Source: Xiphydria camelus
Taxonomy: Eukaryota; Arthropoda; Insecta; Hymenoptera; Xiphydriidae
Reading direction: 5' to 3'
Assembly (NCBI GenBank): GCA_963678675.1
Contig: OY783200.1
Span: 8,568,501 to 8,632,500, forward strand
DNA length: 64,000 nucleotides
In this document: positions 11,700 through 22,985 of the stretch, one piece after another
How positions within the stretch are numbered: the stretch's first letter is position 1
How the letters are laid out: each line of letters starts with the position of its first letter
Notes under the pieces: generated by a model
Databases searched by the model: none
What the model was told of the DNA's origin: nothing
What the model saw: the letters and a program-made list of their open reading frames with translations, nothing else
Program-made: the position numbers and the translations under genes

Positions 11700-12467
11700 C
11701 AGGCTTCACAACCTCCGTTTATTTCATTTTAGAGGAAATAGAGAAAATTTGAGCAAATATAGGGGACAATTTTGATTAAAGAAGGAGGTTACCAGAAATT
11801 AGAAACGTGCAGTGGTTTTAAAAAATAACAATTTTTAACATGTAACATATGAGGCTAAACTTACTCGCCAGGAAGGAGAATTCAATCGCTATCATCTCAT
11901 TTATCTATGAGCTTTTGGCTTATATTTGTGTAATTGATTTTTTGAAGATTAGATTTTTATCTGTAATAAAGTTTTATGTCGATGTAGGCCAACAGTTCAT
12001 AAATAATGAGATAATAATGATTTAAATTTCTTTCCTGGCGACTAAGCTTAGCCTCATGTGGTACGATGAAACACTAATATTTATCAAGCGAATGTGTGGA
12101 GAATGTTTTTGTAACTTAAATATTTAATTCTTATGTCAAGTACTTTAAAACTGAGTATCGCAAATCGAATTTAAAGAAATGGGAATCTACTTTCCAGTAA
12201 GAAACATTAATTCAATTAAGTTTTTTTATTTCAAACGAAATATTGATGGAGTTAGATGAAGTAGAGATTATAGTATAATACTATTTTATTAAAAAAAAAA
12301 AACAAGAAATTGATCATTTTTACTGTTCTTGAAAAAATACTCAACTGGGAAATTGAATAATAGGTGGTTTTAGAGGAAAAAGGGGAAAGTTAAGAGTTTT
12401 AGGGTGAAAAAGGGCAAACTTAAGAAATAGAGTAATAAAGGAAATAAGGGACATACTGTGAAGCCTG
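11700..12467. mobile_element. CAGGCTTCACA-ended element with nested MITE
   Basis: The ends are CAGGCTTCACA (11700) and TGTGAAGCCTG (to 12467). Internal landmarks TTTTAGAGGAAATAG, TTGATCATTTTTAC and GGGTGAAAAAGGGCAAA recur in copies at about 25630-27745, 35652-37060 and 56502-58157. A 210-bp MITE is inserted at 11848-12060. No coding sequence seen. Confidence 0.7.
11848..12060. mobile_element. ~210-bp MITE, GAGGCTAAACTTACTCGCC family
   Basis: Both inverted ends are intact (CATATGAGGCTAAACTTAC and TAGCCTCATGTG). It is nested in the CAGGCTTCACA element, so it is the younger of the two. Confidence 0.8.
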
Positions 12468-13546
12468 CCCTGATGGAAAAATTTCTCTAAAAAATTTCTG
12501 AGAAATTTTTACTTTTTCTGATTTTTCCTAGTAATGGAATATTTTCAGACATTTTCAGAAAATCAAAGAAATGTTCAAAATATCCATTCTTTCTTTTGTG
12601 CACAAAAACTTGTCTGAAAAAATCTAATAAAAATGTATACTTACATATTTAGAAAAACTTGTACAATTTTTTAGAATTTATTCGAATTTTGTCAGATATT
12701 TATCTGGGTTTATCAAAATTTTTTAGAGAAGTTTTTACGTATGAAAGAAAAATAGATATGCTTGGACATTTCTTTGATTATCTCTGACCAACCCTGACAT
12801 ATCTCTAAAAATGTCTGAAAATGTTCCAACCCTATTGAAACAGTATCATAGATTCTCATAGAAAACTTGTTATAAATCCCCATAAAATTCCCACGGCAAT
12901 TTGATGTTCTTTTGACACAGCAATTCCAGATAGCTTCTCATAAGAATCTGAGAGAGATGAATGGGAATATATTGGATTCTATGTTTATCTGTTGAAACAA
13001 ATACAATCTTGTAAGGTTCTATTAGTAATTAAAAATAGAACGGCGTATACAGGTCTTTATTATCTTTATGGGATTCAACTTGTTTTTACGGATACATATA
13101 AAATTCGGTAAATCCCTATTCATCATCTCAGATACACATAGAATCCAATTCATTCCTATTCGTCCTTTTCAAACTTTTCTAATGGATATCTGGAATTGCT
13201 GTGTCTGAAGCATATCAGATTTCCATAAAAATGGTCTATGGTAATCTATGCCGGAGGTTACACGCTCAGTTTGAGATCAATTCAGTCTACGACCTTGGAT
13301 TGATGGCAGACTGACGAATATTATTAAAATAATTTAATATCCCTCAGTCCGGTCCATCAGTCAACGCATTACACGATCAGTTTGGCATCATTCTTGACCA
13401 CAATCATAGACTGAACTGATGCCAAACTGAGCGTGTAACCTCCGCCTATGGGATCTCTTCAAGGGGGAATACTACAGAAAGTCAGAAAATAGTCAAATTA
13501 TCTCAGAGTTTTTCAGAAATTTGTTACAGAAAGTTCTCCATCAGGG
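12468..13546. mobile_element. CCCTGATGG-ended element with two nested inserts
   Basis: It runs from CCCTGATGGAAAAATTT (12468, directly abutting the previous element) to TTCTCCATCAGGG (13546). It contains an inverted repeat at about 12917-13216 (ACACAGCAATTCCAGATA against TATCTGGAATTGCTGTGT) and a MITE at 13251-13446. The interior is repetitive, with many TTTTTCAGA and GACATTTTC motifs. Confidence 0.65.
13251..13446. mobile_element. ~190-bp MITE with GGAGGTTACACGCTCAGTTTG-type ends
   Basis: GGAGGTTACACGCTCAGTTT on the left and its complement on the right form the arms; the outermost bases read CCGGAGG and CCTCCGCC. Non-coding. Confidence 0.75.
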
Positions 13547-13565
13547 TTGGTTACGAGTCGTTGCA

Positions 13566-14564
13566 TTACGTAGGACACATCTGCGGCGGGGGCGGACAGC
13601 ACGGCGGAGGTGAGCAGCACGGCATGGGGCAGCACATGGTGATCCGACGAGGTGGCGGCGGAGGCGGCGGAGGACAGGGTGGCGGACAGCAGGGCAGGCA
13701 GGGAGGTGGACAAGGCGGTGGACAAGGCGGAGGACACGGAGGTGGGCACGGGACGCACGGAGAGCAAGGCGGACACGGTCTGCAAGGTGGACAAGGCATT
13801 CGACGGGGTGGCGGCGGAGGTGGAGGGCAGCAGCAGAAGCAGGGCGGCGTGGGCGGATTGTTCGGCGGAGGACAGTAAGAATCGCACGGCGGAGGACAGA
13901 GCTCCCGGTCGTCACCGCGGCTCGGGTTGCACGGCGCCGGACAAGGTGGTCCGTCGCAGGAAGCGTCGCACTTGAGCCTGCAATAGGCCGCCAGGGCGGC
14001 TTCCCTCGCCTTGTCGGCGCAGTAGAATTTCCTCAGGGCGACCTCCGCGTCCCCGAGGTCCGTCAGCTTTAGGAGGGCCGCCCGGCCGGGTCCGCAGACC
14101 GGGTACAGCTTGGTCATGCACTCCGGGCGTCCCATGCAGTCCCACATCATGCACCTGTCCTGCAAGCCGTTCCTCTTGATGCACTCGCAGCGGTACATGA
14201 TGCTGGTTCGCAGCTCGAAGCTCTTGCACGCCTTCACCGGGCTCTGAGGGCGAAGGAAGATGAGTGTGGTGCGGTGGTGGTTGACGGTATCGCCGACGAT
14301 TTCTAGGAAGAGAGGGTACTAACGCAGCAGGGTGGACCTCCAGGTGGTGGAGGAGATACAGGGCAGCATGTGGGCGGCGGACAAGGCGGTTCGTCCCATT
14401 CGCACGGCTTTCTTCGGGAAGCAAAGCAACGTGAGTCTCGTTTTCTCACTAGAGAAGTGCCACCGGGGTTCTTACTTCCTGTCCATGGAGCTGACGAGAC
14501 ATTTCAGCTGCGCCAGGAGCTCTCTCCTCCTCTCGCAGTTGGGGTTTTTCCCGTCGCACGGCAT
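13566..14564 (-). CDS. Gene B: Cys/Pro-rich protein with six-cysteine module
   Basis: Three exons join in phase: 14564-14476 (start MPCDGKNPNCERRRELL, a Lys/Arg-rich leader), 14411-14324 (KPCEWDEPPCPPPTCC) and 14243-13566. Both donors are good (AA|GTAAGA, TGC|GTTAGT). The 284-aa product has a short helical leader, a CPPP segment, a six-cysteine module with spacing C-x-C-x9-C-x4-C-x5-C-x7-C (residues about 75-108, containing NGLQD and PECMTK), a charged segment, then a tail of about 110 residues made of CPPPC and PPPP repeats ending QMCPT. The module recurs in gene C with identical spacing. I do not recognise the family. Composition recalls insect sperm-tail CGP/Mst-type or cuticle proteins, which is analogy only. 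The repetitive tail could be collapsed or expanded in the assembly. Confidence 0.72.
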
Positions 14565-16185
14565 CTTGCCAGGTGGAAATTACTTTACCTGGCTCCTCGA
14601 GAATTTTACGGGGTATTTCGCTTTTTACAATTTTTTACCATTCCTTCAGGGGAATGTCTTCCGTTACATTTTTTTTTCACGCTCACGAGACGCGCGACGA
14701 GGGAAAACTGGGAATTTGGACGCGAGAGCCTCGGTGGGGCTCGGCTTACGGCCACAAAAGGATCGGTGGAATTTTGAGACGCGATTCCGATGCGAAACGC
14801 GAGATTAGAGACCGATTCGATTTTGTTCCCTTTATTTTACCAATACACATCGCGTACCCCGTGGCAACGACTAACCTGGTGGAAATATTGTTCAGAATTT
14901 TTTCAGTTTACTTAACATTTCACACAGTTTCTCGAAAGGACAACATTCTGAGAGATTGTGACGAATTCTGATGTGTTTTTATGAAAATACAAGAAATTAC
15001 GGTAAACTATGAAGCACTCTGAAAAATAAAGTTTGAGGAGAATTTCAGAAACATGACTATTTGAAATTGTCTAACTAATTGTGAGAAACTTTGAGAAATT
15101 CTTAGAAAGATTGTCATTCCAGTATGTATGAGAAAATCTGACTTCTGAAAAAATGTTTAAAATGTTCTACATCTTGAATCTGGAATTTTCCCAGAAATTC
15201 TGACAAATTATATTTTATATTCTTTTCTGAGAAATTATGGATATTTCTGGGAACGAAAGCGACAAAGTCTCATATACTCGTAAAACTACTACTTTTTCTG
15301 GGAAATCCTTACGGATTATTTTGAGTTCTTACGGAAGATTATGAATATTTCTGAGAATCAAGTGATGGAAAGATTTTTGGACAACCATTTTGTATTCTTC
15401 TTAGAAATTTTAAGAAACTGTAACATTTCAATTTTTATGAGAAAATCAGAGAAATATCGACGAAACACTTGTAGCGAATTTGTATTCAGCCCATACCACG
15501 GTACTGTCTAGTTAAATTTGCTATTAGAAAATTTAGTTTGCCATTGATAAATTACATGTTGTTTTTCCATAAAATTCTTTTAAAAAAATGCTCGAAATGT
15601 ATGTAAATGCAAAAAGTACTTGTAGTTCCAGTCACTTTAATATTCAGGGACGTACCAACGTATTTTTTACGACTCTTGTAGAAAAATATAAAAAGCAGTT
15701 ATATATTAACATTCGATCGTGCGGAATGTACATACCTACACGTATATGAATTTTCATTCAGAAATATTTCAAAGTTCGCAAGAAAGTGGTGAAATATTCT
15801 AAGAAATTGTAGGAAATGTACACAAATTTCTGAGCGTTTATCAAAAAATATTTTCAGAGAAATTCCAGGTTTCTCAGATTCTCTCGGAAAATATATTTAG
15901 ATGAATTTTTTAAGAAATATCAGATATTCTTAAACGCGTTCGAAAACGTTGAAGTAATTCAGAATAATTCTTAAAATTTCTGAACTTCATGGTTTCACAT
16001 TAAATATCGTGATGTCCTTTCTTTCAACTACGAATATTTTATTACAATTTCTGGGAAGTGTTTGAAATTATACGAAATTTTCTGAAAAATATCTGACACT
16101 ACGAAGCTTTCTGACAAATATCCGACATTTTTCGAATCTTTCTGAGAAATTTTCTGACAAATTTTTAGAAATATTTCCGCCAGGG
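14565..16185. repeat. Gene B 5' flank, then AT-rich repeat ending CCGCCAGGG
   Basis: 14565-14830 is of mixed composition and probably holds the gene B promoter; no TATA box stands out. From about 14880 the DNA is AT-rich, full of TTTCTGAGAAATT-like motifs, and ends TATTTCCGCCAGGG at 16185. The segment 15760-16185 is repeated in direct orientation at about 17945-18377. No gene seen. Confidence 0.55.
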
Positions 16186-16337
16186 TGTACCGCCAGCTGC
16201 GTTTTTTTTTTGCGGAAGCATCCAAATTAACGGAAATCCACCGGAGAAGAAAACTCGCAAGGCTTGACATCTATTCGTTTATTACGTTTATAAGTAGATT
16301 TTATGATCATATATTAATATTGTTTCAGATTAATCGT

Positions 16338-19300
16338 TCAGAAAGTAACAGCGTCGGGGTTCGGCGGAGCGCCGAACACCTCAGGAAAGCGAGATTGGAG
16401 CAGTTTCCCGGGTGGACAAACCGGCCAAGGTTTCGTCAAGCACTCGGGCTGCCCCCGGCAGCTTGACCTGGGACAGTCGTCCTGTAGTCCATCTCTGTGC
16501 ATGCAACCGCATCCCGTGTAGAGGATCCCACCTCGTAACTCCCGACTCTTCACTCCGCGAAGCTTCTAAAACGAAGAAGCGAGAGTAAATTCTGCTAATC
16601 GAGGCGGATTGATAACTATACAGAATTATAAATTTCTGCGACTTGTAATCGGCGATAGAAAAGTGTTGGAAACCGTAGTTATTGATAGAATTCCATAGAT
16701 TTACGTAAAAATTTGAAGTGCTGACTCAATTTATACAGGGTGACATTTTGAAAACTTGCCACTCCAATATCTCAGAAAGTTACAGAGATTTTCTAAAAAA
16801 AATACGGTTTCGGCAGTGGAGAGGGTGAACCAAAATGACATAATCGGAGACGCACCCACTCCAACCCCCTTAGGGGTAGCCCCCCCCAACTTTGTAATCT
16901 TGAATACCAGCCGCCCATGTATGATACAACGTTGGGAAAAGCTCTTTAAAAATGCTTTTCGACAACACCAAATTTTGGCACCTTTCGATGAGTAGTTTTC
17001 GCACAAATCGAGAAAGAAACTGCTAGAAGTAAGTTTTGTCAATTTATTTATTAAAGGTCAATTATGTTACAATAAATTTTCGAAGTGATTTCCATCACCT
17101 GATCTTACTCCCTGCGATTTCTTCTTATGGAGATATCTGAAATCTGTTGTTTTTCAAATTCAACCAGCAAGCATTAACCAACTGAAACAGAGAATTACGC
17201 AAGAATGTCGCAAAATTTCAAGAACAACATTTGAAAAAGTTCGAAAAATCAATGGAAATCATTTCGAAAATTTATTGTAACGTAATTTGACCTTTAATAA
17301 ATAAATTTACAACTTACTTCTAGCAGTTTCTTTCTCGATTTGCGCAAAAACTACTCATCGAAAGGTACCAAAATTTGGTATTGTTGTAAAGCATTTTTAA
17401 AAAGCTTTCCAACACTTATCACACATGGGGGGTTGCTATTTAAGATTACAAAGTTGGGGGGGGAGGCTACCCCTAAGGGGGTTGGAGGGGGTGCGTCTCC
17501 GATTATGTCATTTTGGTTCCCCCTCTCCACTGCCGAAACCGTATTTTTTTTAGAAGAAAATTTCTGTAACTTTCTGAGATATTGGGGTGGCAAGTTTTCA
17601 AAATGTCACCCTCTCTGTAGTATATCTACGTTGAATTACCGATTCCTTAAAGAGTGCTATTATTTGACGTATTTTTCCACACATGAAACGTAGAAATGGA
17701 TACCTATAATTAATGACGCTATTCTGTAAAAAATTGTAAACTCTGTAAGGTGCTACACTTTATAAAGTCATATAAGAAAACTGTGTAACTTTACAGAATT
17801 AGCACCTATTATACCATATGAGGCTAAACTTACTCGCAAGGAAAGAAAATTTCAATCACTACTCTCTCTCTCTATCTCATTATTTATAAACGTTTGGCCT
17901 ATACCGATGTAGATGATGACTTTATTGTAGATAAAAATGTAATCTGTGTATGAATGTATATACACGCGTGTATGAATTTTCATTCAGAAATGTTTTAAAG
18001 TTCGTAAGAAAACTGTGAAATATTCTCAGAAATTTTAGGAAATGTACACAAATTTCGGAGCGTTTATCAAAAAATATTTTCAGAGTAATTCTAGGATTCT
18101 CGGATTCTCTCGGAAAATATCCTTGGATAAATTCTGATAAATCTCAGATATTCTTAAACGCGTTCGAGAGAAAAAACGTAGAAAAAATTTAGAATAATTC
18201 TTATAAATTCTGAAATTTGCGGTTTCACATTAAATATCGTGATATTCTTTTTCAACTACGAATGTTTTAATACAATTTCTGGGAAGTGTTTGAAACTGTA
18301 CGCAATTTTCTGAAAAATATCGGATACTTTAATCTGAGACATTTTATCACAAATTTTGGAAAATATTTCCGCCAGGGTTAACGCGTATAACGTAGAACCT
18401 ATTCTTACGTTATTCACGAACCATGCAAATCTACTTATAATTATGTGAAACTAAAAACGTGTCTCAAAGTCTATACTTTCCCATAGAATGCCGACGTAGA
18501 TTTTTGACGTTAACTCGAGGTACTTTTCTATAGTCAACCGTACAATTTTTTTCCGCCACGATTGTACCTAGCATCTACCCACCAGATGCGACTTCCCTTT
18601 GCGGTTCGCCGGGCAGTTTTCCTTTCCGTCCACTTGATTCTTGCCGTTCGAACGCTGCTTCTTATCGTTCGCCTTTCCATTAGAGCAATTTTCCTTCGCA
18701 TTGCCGCGGGATTTACCGCTGTGACTATTCGCACGGTCGTGGCAGTCCTTGTTGCGGCTACCGTTCGATCGTTCGTCTTCATCGCAGTTGTTTCTCTCGA
18801 TCGGCAGCATCAGGAACATCGGCGGTTGCTCCGGTTTCTGCACTCGCTCCTCTCGGCCCTTCAGTAGCTGCATTTGGTGATGACTATGCGCAGGGATATC
18901 GGAAAGGCCACAAATAATTTACAGTTTTGCAGAACTCGGGAAAAAATGTTTATATATAATCACATGTGACTATACATATAATTGGATATAATCAGATCCG
19001 AAATTTGTCTCTATCTGATTATGTATGGAAAACTATTTATAATCATATATGATCAGACAAGATTAGATATAATTAGATCCAAAATTGTTGACTTTGTTCA
19101 CACATCTAAATATATATAATCATATCTCATCATATATGATTGTATATCATTTTTCATATATAATCAGATAGAGATAAATTTCGGATCTGATTATGTCCAC
19201 CCTGTGGGAAAAAAATTGTATGGTAAAGTATGGAATTTGAGATTTTTTTAATTTTACATAATTTTAAGTAGATTTGCATACTTGATGAATAACGTAAAAA

Positions 19301-20127
19301 TAGATTCTACGTTACGTAAACTGTGGTAAATTACGGCGATATATAAACTGTTTGAAATATTAATCCGTATAGAACATTATGAAAATTTATATGAATTGAT
19401 ATTTCAAATAGTTTATATATTGCCGTCATTTATCATAGTTTAAATTAGTTTCATTTATTCAATGTCAAAAATGTATACGTGATCATGTATTACATCATGT
19501 AGAAAATACATCAAAAGGTTAGAAATAAGGAAAAACTATTTTTTCTTTCTTTCTAGACTCAATTTATAAAATTCTTGACCTTAATAATGGTAATAAATTA
19601 CGAAAAGTTACATCGTTTTAATGAAGAAATAGAAGTTACATGTAAGTTACATATATAGAAAATGTATGTAATTTATTGAAGCTATGCGAAACAATATATT
19701 AGTACGTGAGTATTTTATTCTCCAACAATATTTAATAATAGATATCCGTAGAAATTTATACGTTCCATGGAAAATACGTCAAATATCGGTATTTTTTATA
19801 GAATCAGTAATTTTACGTGTGTAGATATACGTATATTGAAAATCAGCACTCCAAATTTTTATGTAAATCTATGGAATTGCATCAATGACAACGGTTTTCT
19901 ATACTTTTCCATCGTCGATTACAAGTCATAAAAATTTGTAATTCTCCATGATTTAGCATACAATTTTTGTTCGCCAGGGTAATTATATATGATCATATAT
20001 TATTACATATATATAAACATTTTTTCACAGCAAGTCACACGTTACCGACGTACCATTCTAACCCAGCCACGGCAGCCTTTAGATTGCAAATGATGTCGGC
20101 CGGGTCTATGGTTTGGATCTCGGACAT
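16338..20127 (-). CDS. Gene C: Lys/Asn-rich protein with six-cysteine module
   Basis: Three exons join in phase: 20127-20054 (start MSEIQTIDPADIICNLK; donor GTACGT), 18883-18583 (donor CTG|GTGGGT) and 16565-16338. The product is 200 aa. The first 30 residues look like a short acidic/helical N-terminus. The middle, about residues 45-120, is a low-complexity basic region (SGKSRGNAKEN, NGKANDKKQ). The last exon carries the six-cysteine module C-x-C-x9-C-x4-C-x5-C-x7-C (with DGLQD and PECLTK), the same spacing as in gene B. Function unknown. Introns 1 and 2 (1.2 and 2.0 kb) are full of transposons. The start lies 94 bp from the divergent start proposed for gene G, so the two may share a promoter. 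Confidence 0.7.
16736..17617. mobile_element. Tc1/mariner-like element with ~300-bp inverted arms
   Basis: Ends CAGGGTGACATTTTG and CAAAATGTCACCCTCTCTG are flanked by TA. The arms (about 16736-17035 and 17310-17617) are near-identical inverted copies and include a C/G homopolymer patch (AGCCCCCCCC against GGGGGGGAGG). The short centre retains the end of a transposase (separate entry). It lies in gene C intron 2. Confidence 0.8.
17086..17280 (+). pseudogene. Mariner-type transposase C-terminal remnant
   Basis: Reading 17095-17280 gives SPDLTPCDFFLWRYLK and, at the end, NGNHFENLL followed by a stop. In Tc1/mariner transposases the SPDL-x-P-x-D motif carries the third catalytic acidic residue. 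Everything before it is missing, so this is a fragment trapped between the inverted arms. Confidence 0.8.
17945..18559. repeat. Two CCGCCAGG-ended repeats in gene C intron 2
   Basis: 17945-18377 is a diverged direct copy of 15760-16185, ending TTTCCGCCAGGG. 18385-18559 is a copy of 1790-1976 (ACGTAGAACCTATT, CAAGGTACTTTT-like landmarks), ending TTTTTTTCCGCCACG. Non-coding. Confidence 0.6.
18940..20030. repeat. AT-rich repeats in gene C intron 1
   Basis: 18940-19210 has inverted ATAATCAGATCCGAAATTT and ATATATAATCA motifs around ATATGATT-like units. 19250-19978 resembles parts of the block at 1070-1976 and ends TTCGCCAGGG. No exon was found. Confidence 0.5.
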
Positions 20128-20221
20128 GGCGTCGTCGTCGGTTCTCCAACTTGATAATTTGCGATATCGTCGGATGTGGAAGCACAGAGAATTTTGAAGT
20201 TACGCCGAAAAAGGGTGAGAA

Positions 20222-21343
20222 ATGATGGGAGACGCGAAGGAAAGTAAGTTGTGAAGAGCTGTCCGCTTCGGGGTTTACATTTTGTTTGCGAATTTCTCAT
20301 TTTTTTCCGCAGGAAGCCTCGATTGAGCTCACCACCTCTGTGCCTTTCGTCATTGCTGCATCGCTTGGCAGCAAGGGGAGCCGCACCCCGCGCCGTGCGG
20401 CGGAGCGCACCGGGCTGGGGAGTACCTCGGCGGCTGAAACTCCCGTCGAGGATACGCGGGCGCCGGGCAAAAGCCTCGCCGCGGAGGCTGCATCACCAGA
20501 GCGCAGCAACACGGCCCCGACGGTGATTCCATCCACCCGGAGCTGCTCGCGACCCCGGCGACCGAGTCGCAGCAGCCGCGCGACTGGCAGACGCTGCATC
20601 CGAAGTTGTCGGACCGCGAGCGACTTCTTCTCGACACCTCGCACCTCGATCTTCGCTCCGAGCAGATTGACGAGAGGCTGGAGAACCTGGAGCGTGACGA
20701 GGAACACCTCGAACCGCTCCTTCTTGATCTAGAAGAGTCGACACTCCTGCTAAAAATTTCCGATAGAAAATGATAAAATGTAGCAAAAATGATTCAAGAA
20801 TACCATAGAGCGTGAAATCAATCGTTTCTTATAATTTTGATATTAAATGCTATGAAAACGTATACCGATGTTATGTCGATCTTATCGTTTTTTATATTAT
20901 TCAATATGAAAATTACAGGACACGATAGAATTTTTTTTCTCTTGGTATTTTTGAATATTTTCTAAAATTTTCTATCCCTTTCTGTCGGCAATTTTTAGCA
21001 GGGATGTCTCTATCGGCGTCGACGCGCTCGAGCGACGCGATGACTACCTCCGCAAATATCTTCTCCTCGGTGTAAAAAATGCGAGGATGTTGGAAAAGAA
21101 TCCTCCGGTGCCCCTTCTTTGCGGTCGACTCAACCTCCTTCGTTTCGACATCCGGGGGACCGTGTTATTTATATTCTTCTTTATCGGGCGCGGTTTGCCG
21201 AAGATTGGAAGGACCGCGAACGGAAGAGTTTCCTTTCCCTTCTTTACCCCATTTTCTCGCGCGCGATCCAGCTGGCCGAAAAGGAATGTCGATCGATTGA
21301 CGATCCGCGCAATAAAAGAGCATCTTGCGAGCGAATCTCATGA
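20222..21343 (+). CDS. Gene G: unknown coiled-coil-like protein, frame broken once
   Basis: A workable model has exons 20222-20243 (MMGDAKE, donor AAA|GTAAGT), 20502-20736 and 21002-21343, all in phase. The second exon encodes a charged, heptad-like stretch (SDRERLLLDTSHLDLR, QIDERLENLERDEEHLEP). The third continues with DALERRDDYLRKYLLL and PPVPLLCGRLNLLRFDIRG. At a G5 run (21154-21158) the coding frame jumps by one base, after which VIYILLYRARFAEDWKD and AIQLAEKECRSI continue to a stop at 21343. Amino-acid quality on both sides suggests a recent frameshift or a sequence error. The exon 2 start is uncertain; a strong acceptor at 20311-20312 opens a different frame. Not recognised. The 265-bp intron is nearly all MITE. 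Confidence 0.5.
20350..20487 (-). other. Possible Cys/Pro-rich exon antisense to gene G intron 1
   Basis: After a plausible acceptor (TGGTGATGCAG) the minus strand reads PPRRGFCPAPAYPRRE, then ARCAPPHGAGCGSPCC and a stop, in the style of genes A-E. No upstream exon was found. It may be a shadow of + strand coding in this GC-rich patch, or a terminal exon of another cluster member. Confidence 0.25.
20746..21003. mobile_element. MITE that forms gene G's intron
   Basis: Ends CCTGCTAAAAATTTCCGA and its inverted partner (CGGCAATTTTTAGCAGG) bound 258 bp; arms are about 70 bp. The right terminus TTTTTAGCAG coincides with the 3' splice site of gene G (exon starts 21002). Same family as the interrupted element in MCM8 intron 5. 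Confidence 0.75.
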
Positions 21344-21375
21344 CGTAGCGGAGAGCCCAAAATGTCTCTTTTTTT

Positions 21376-22469
21376 TTTTTATCTGGTGAAAATGTGGTGT
21401 AAGAATTTTACAGATTTTGTCAAAGCCGAGTATTAAATTTTGGAACATTTTGACATAAATTATCATTCCGGTTGAAAATCTGTCATGCTTTGATAATATC
21501 GATTCGATAATTTGTCAATATTTGACATAATTTGAATTATTTCGTCAAATGAATTTCTTACAATCGTTGACAAATTATATTAAAATTGTTTGAAAAAGTT
21601 TAACGGTATTACATTTAATAAGATACCCGTTAATTCACATTCTGACGGAAAAAAGCTACAACTAACTATATGGAAAAAACTATGGAGAAAACTACAACTT
21701 TTTATGCAAATGACTACGACTTATCATTAGAATTAAAACACATCTTGTAGTTAGTTGTAGTATTTAGCGTAGAAAGCTGTAGGGAAAAGGTACAAATATC
21801 TATGCCGAATTTAAAAAACTACAACATTCAAAATCAGCAATAACTACAACTAGTTACAATTCTTTATGAGAATGAAATCAATTGTCGTAGTTAGTTGTAG
21901 TTTAAATTTTTTATTGTTAAAAAACTAAAAACAAATAACAAACACAAATTTCAGGTAACTAAAAGTAACAGTTTTAGTATAATACTTAACTTTTATAGCT
22001 TAAGTTAAGTCAAAGTCAAAATAAAATATTAGAGTTAAGCATTCATAATATAATATTATATTATGATTATACAATACTTTTCACTTCGATTGAACATCTG
22101 GATAGTTGTAAAGAGTTGTAGTATATCGTAGAAATGCAGAAATATTACAAATATCTACAAGTTCCTACCTCTAGTAGACCGTAAAAAGTTGTAGCACGCG
22201 GAGCAGTGTGCTGTGTAGTAACTACAAAACACTACAACTCTCTACTCTCCTTCGAATTTATGGCGTTAATAGTTGGTAATAATTAGTTTTGACCAAAAAC
22301 TATAACAAACTACAACTTTCTATTATACAATGTAGTTATCCAAAGTTGTAGTATTTCATAGAAACTTTTAAATGTCTTCTACAACTATCTGCACCAAACT
22401 ATAACCGTCACTTGGTGTAGTTAGTTGTAGTTTTCAGAATAAAAAGTTGTAGACTTTTTTCCGCCAGGG
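21376..22469. mobile_element. Two abutting non-autonomous elements
   Basis: 21376-21640 starts CTGGTGAAAATGTGGTGTAA, an end that recurs inverted at 40626 and directly at 62808. 21641-22469 is bounded by CTGACGGAAAAAAGCTACAA and CTTTTTTCCGCCAGGG and is filled with CTACAACTAACTA and its complement. No coding sequence. Confidence 0.6.
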
Positions 22470-22618
22470 CAGCAAATATAAACATAATCGATGTGATCAG
22501 ATATTAATCATACTAAAAAAATACTTAATTGTTCCAATTGCAGACAAATAATCACATGTGTGGCGGACTAAATATGTAAAGTTCTAGCAATATTAAATAT
22601 CTTCTCAGAGTGATTAAG

Positions 22619-22808
22619 CATATCGATACCTTAGTTCTGATTGGTCGTGTCCCACATTTAGACAATTATCCAGGAGGATAATATGACTTGATGAAGAAAT
22701 ATTCAAATCGTTATAACGATTATTCTAAAGAATAACAAATGCTTTTATCGTCTCCTGGATAATTGTCTAAATGTGGGATACTATCTATTAGAACTAAGGT
22801 ATCGATAT
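22619..22808. mobile_element. ~190-bp MITE
   Basis: Inverted arms of about 60 bp carry ATCGATACCTTAGTTCT and CCCACATTTAGACAATTATC with their complements. Non-coding, intergenic between genes G and E. Confidence 0.75.
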
Positions 22809-22985
22809 ATAAGTTGCGAATAAATGGCTCTTGAAATGAATACAATTGTATAAATTAAAAAAATATATTTATTCCATTCCATCCATTTTTTATTCCATTG
22901 CTTCAAATAATCCAAACCAACTAGACCAATTCAACCAATTTTTTTTCTTCAGTGTAAATATTACTTAGTGTTCACTGACGACGAG

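Noticed and set aside
11311..11752. + strand Gly/His-rich and Ser/Thr-rich frames
   Set aside because: Antisense of gene A's CPP repeats; no splice logic and no domain.
13561..13878. + strand Gly-rich open frame (GGGGQGGG-type)
   Set aside because: It is the exact antisense of gene B's CPPPC tail; gene B has a start, good splice sites and a module shared with gene C.
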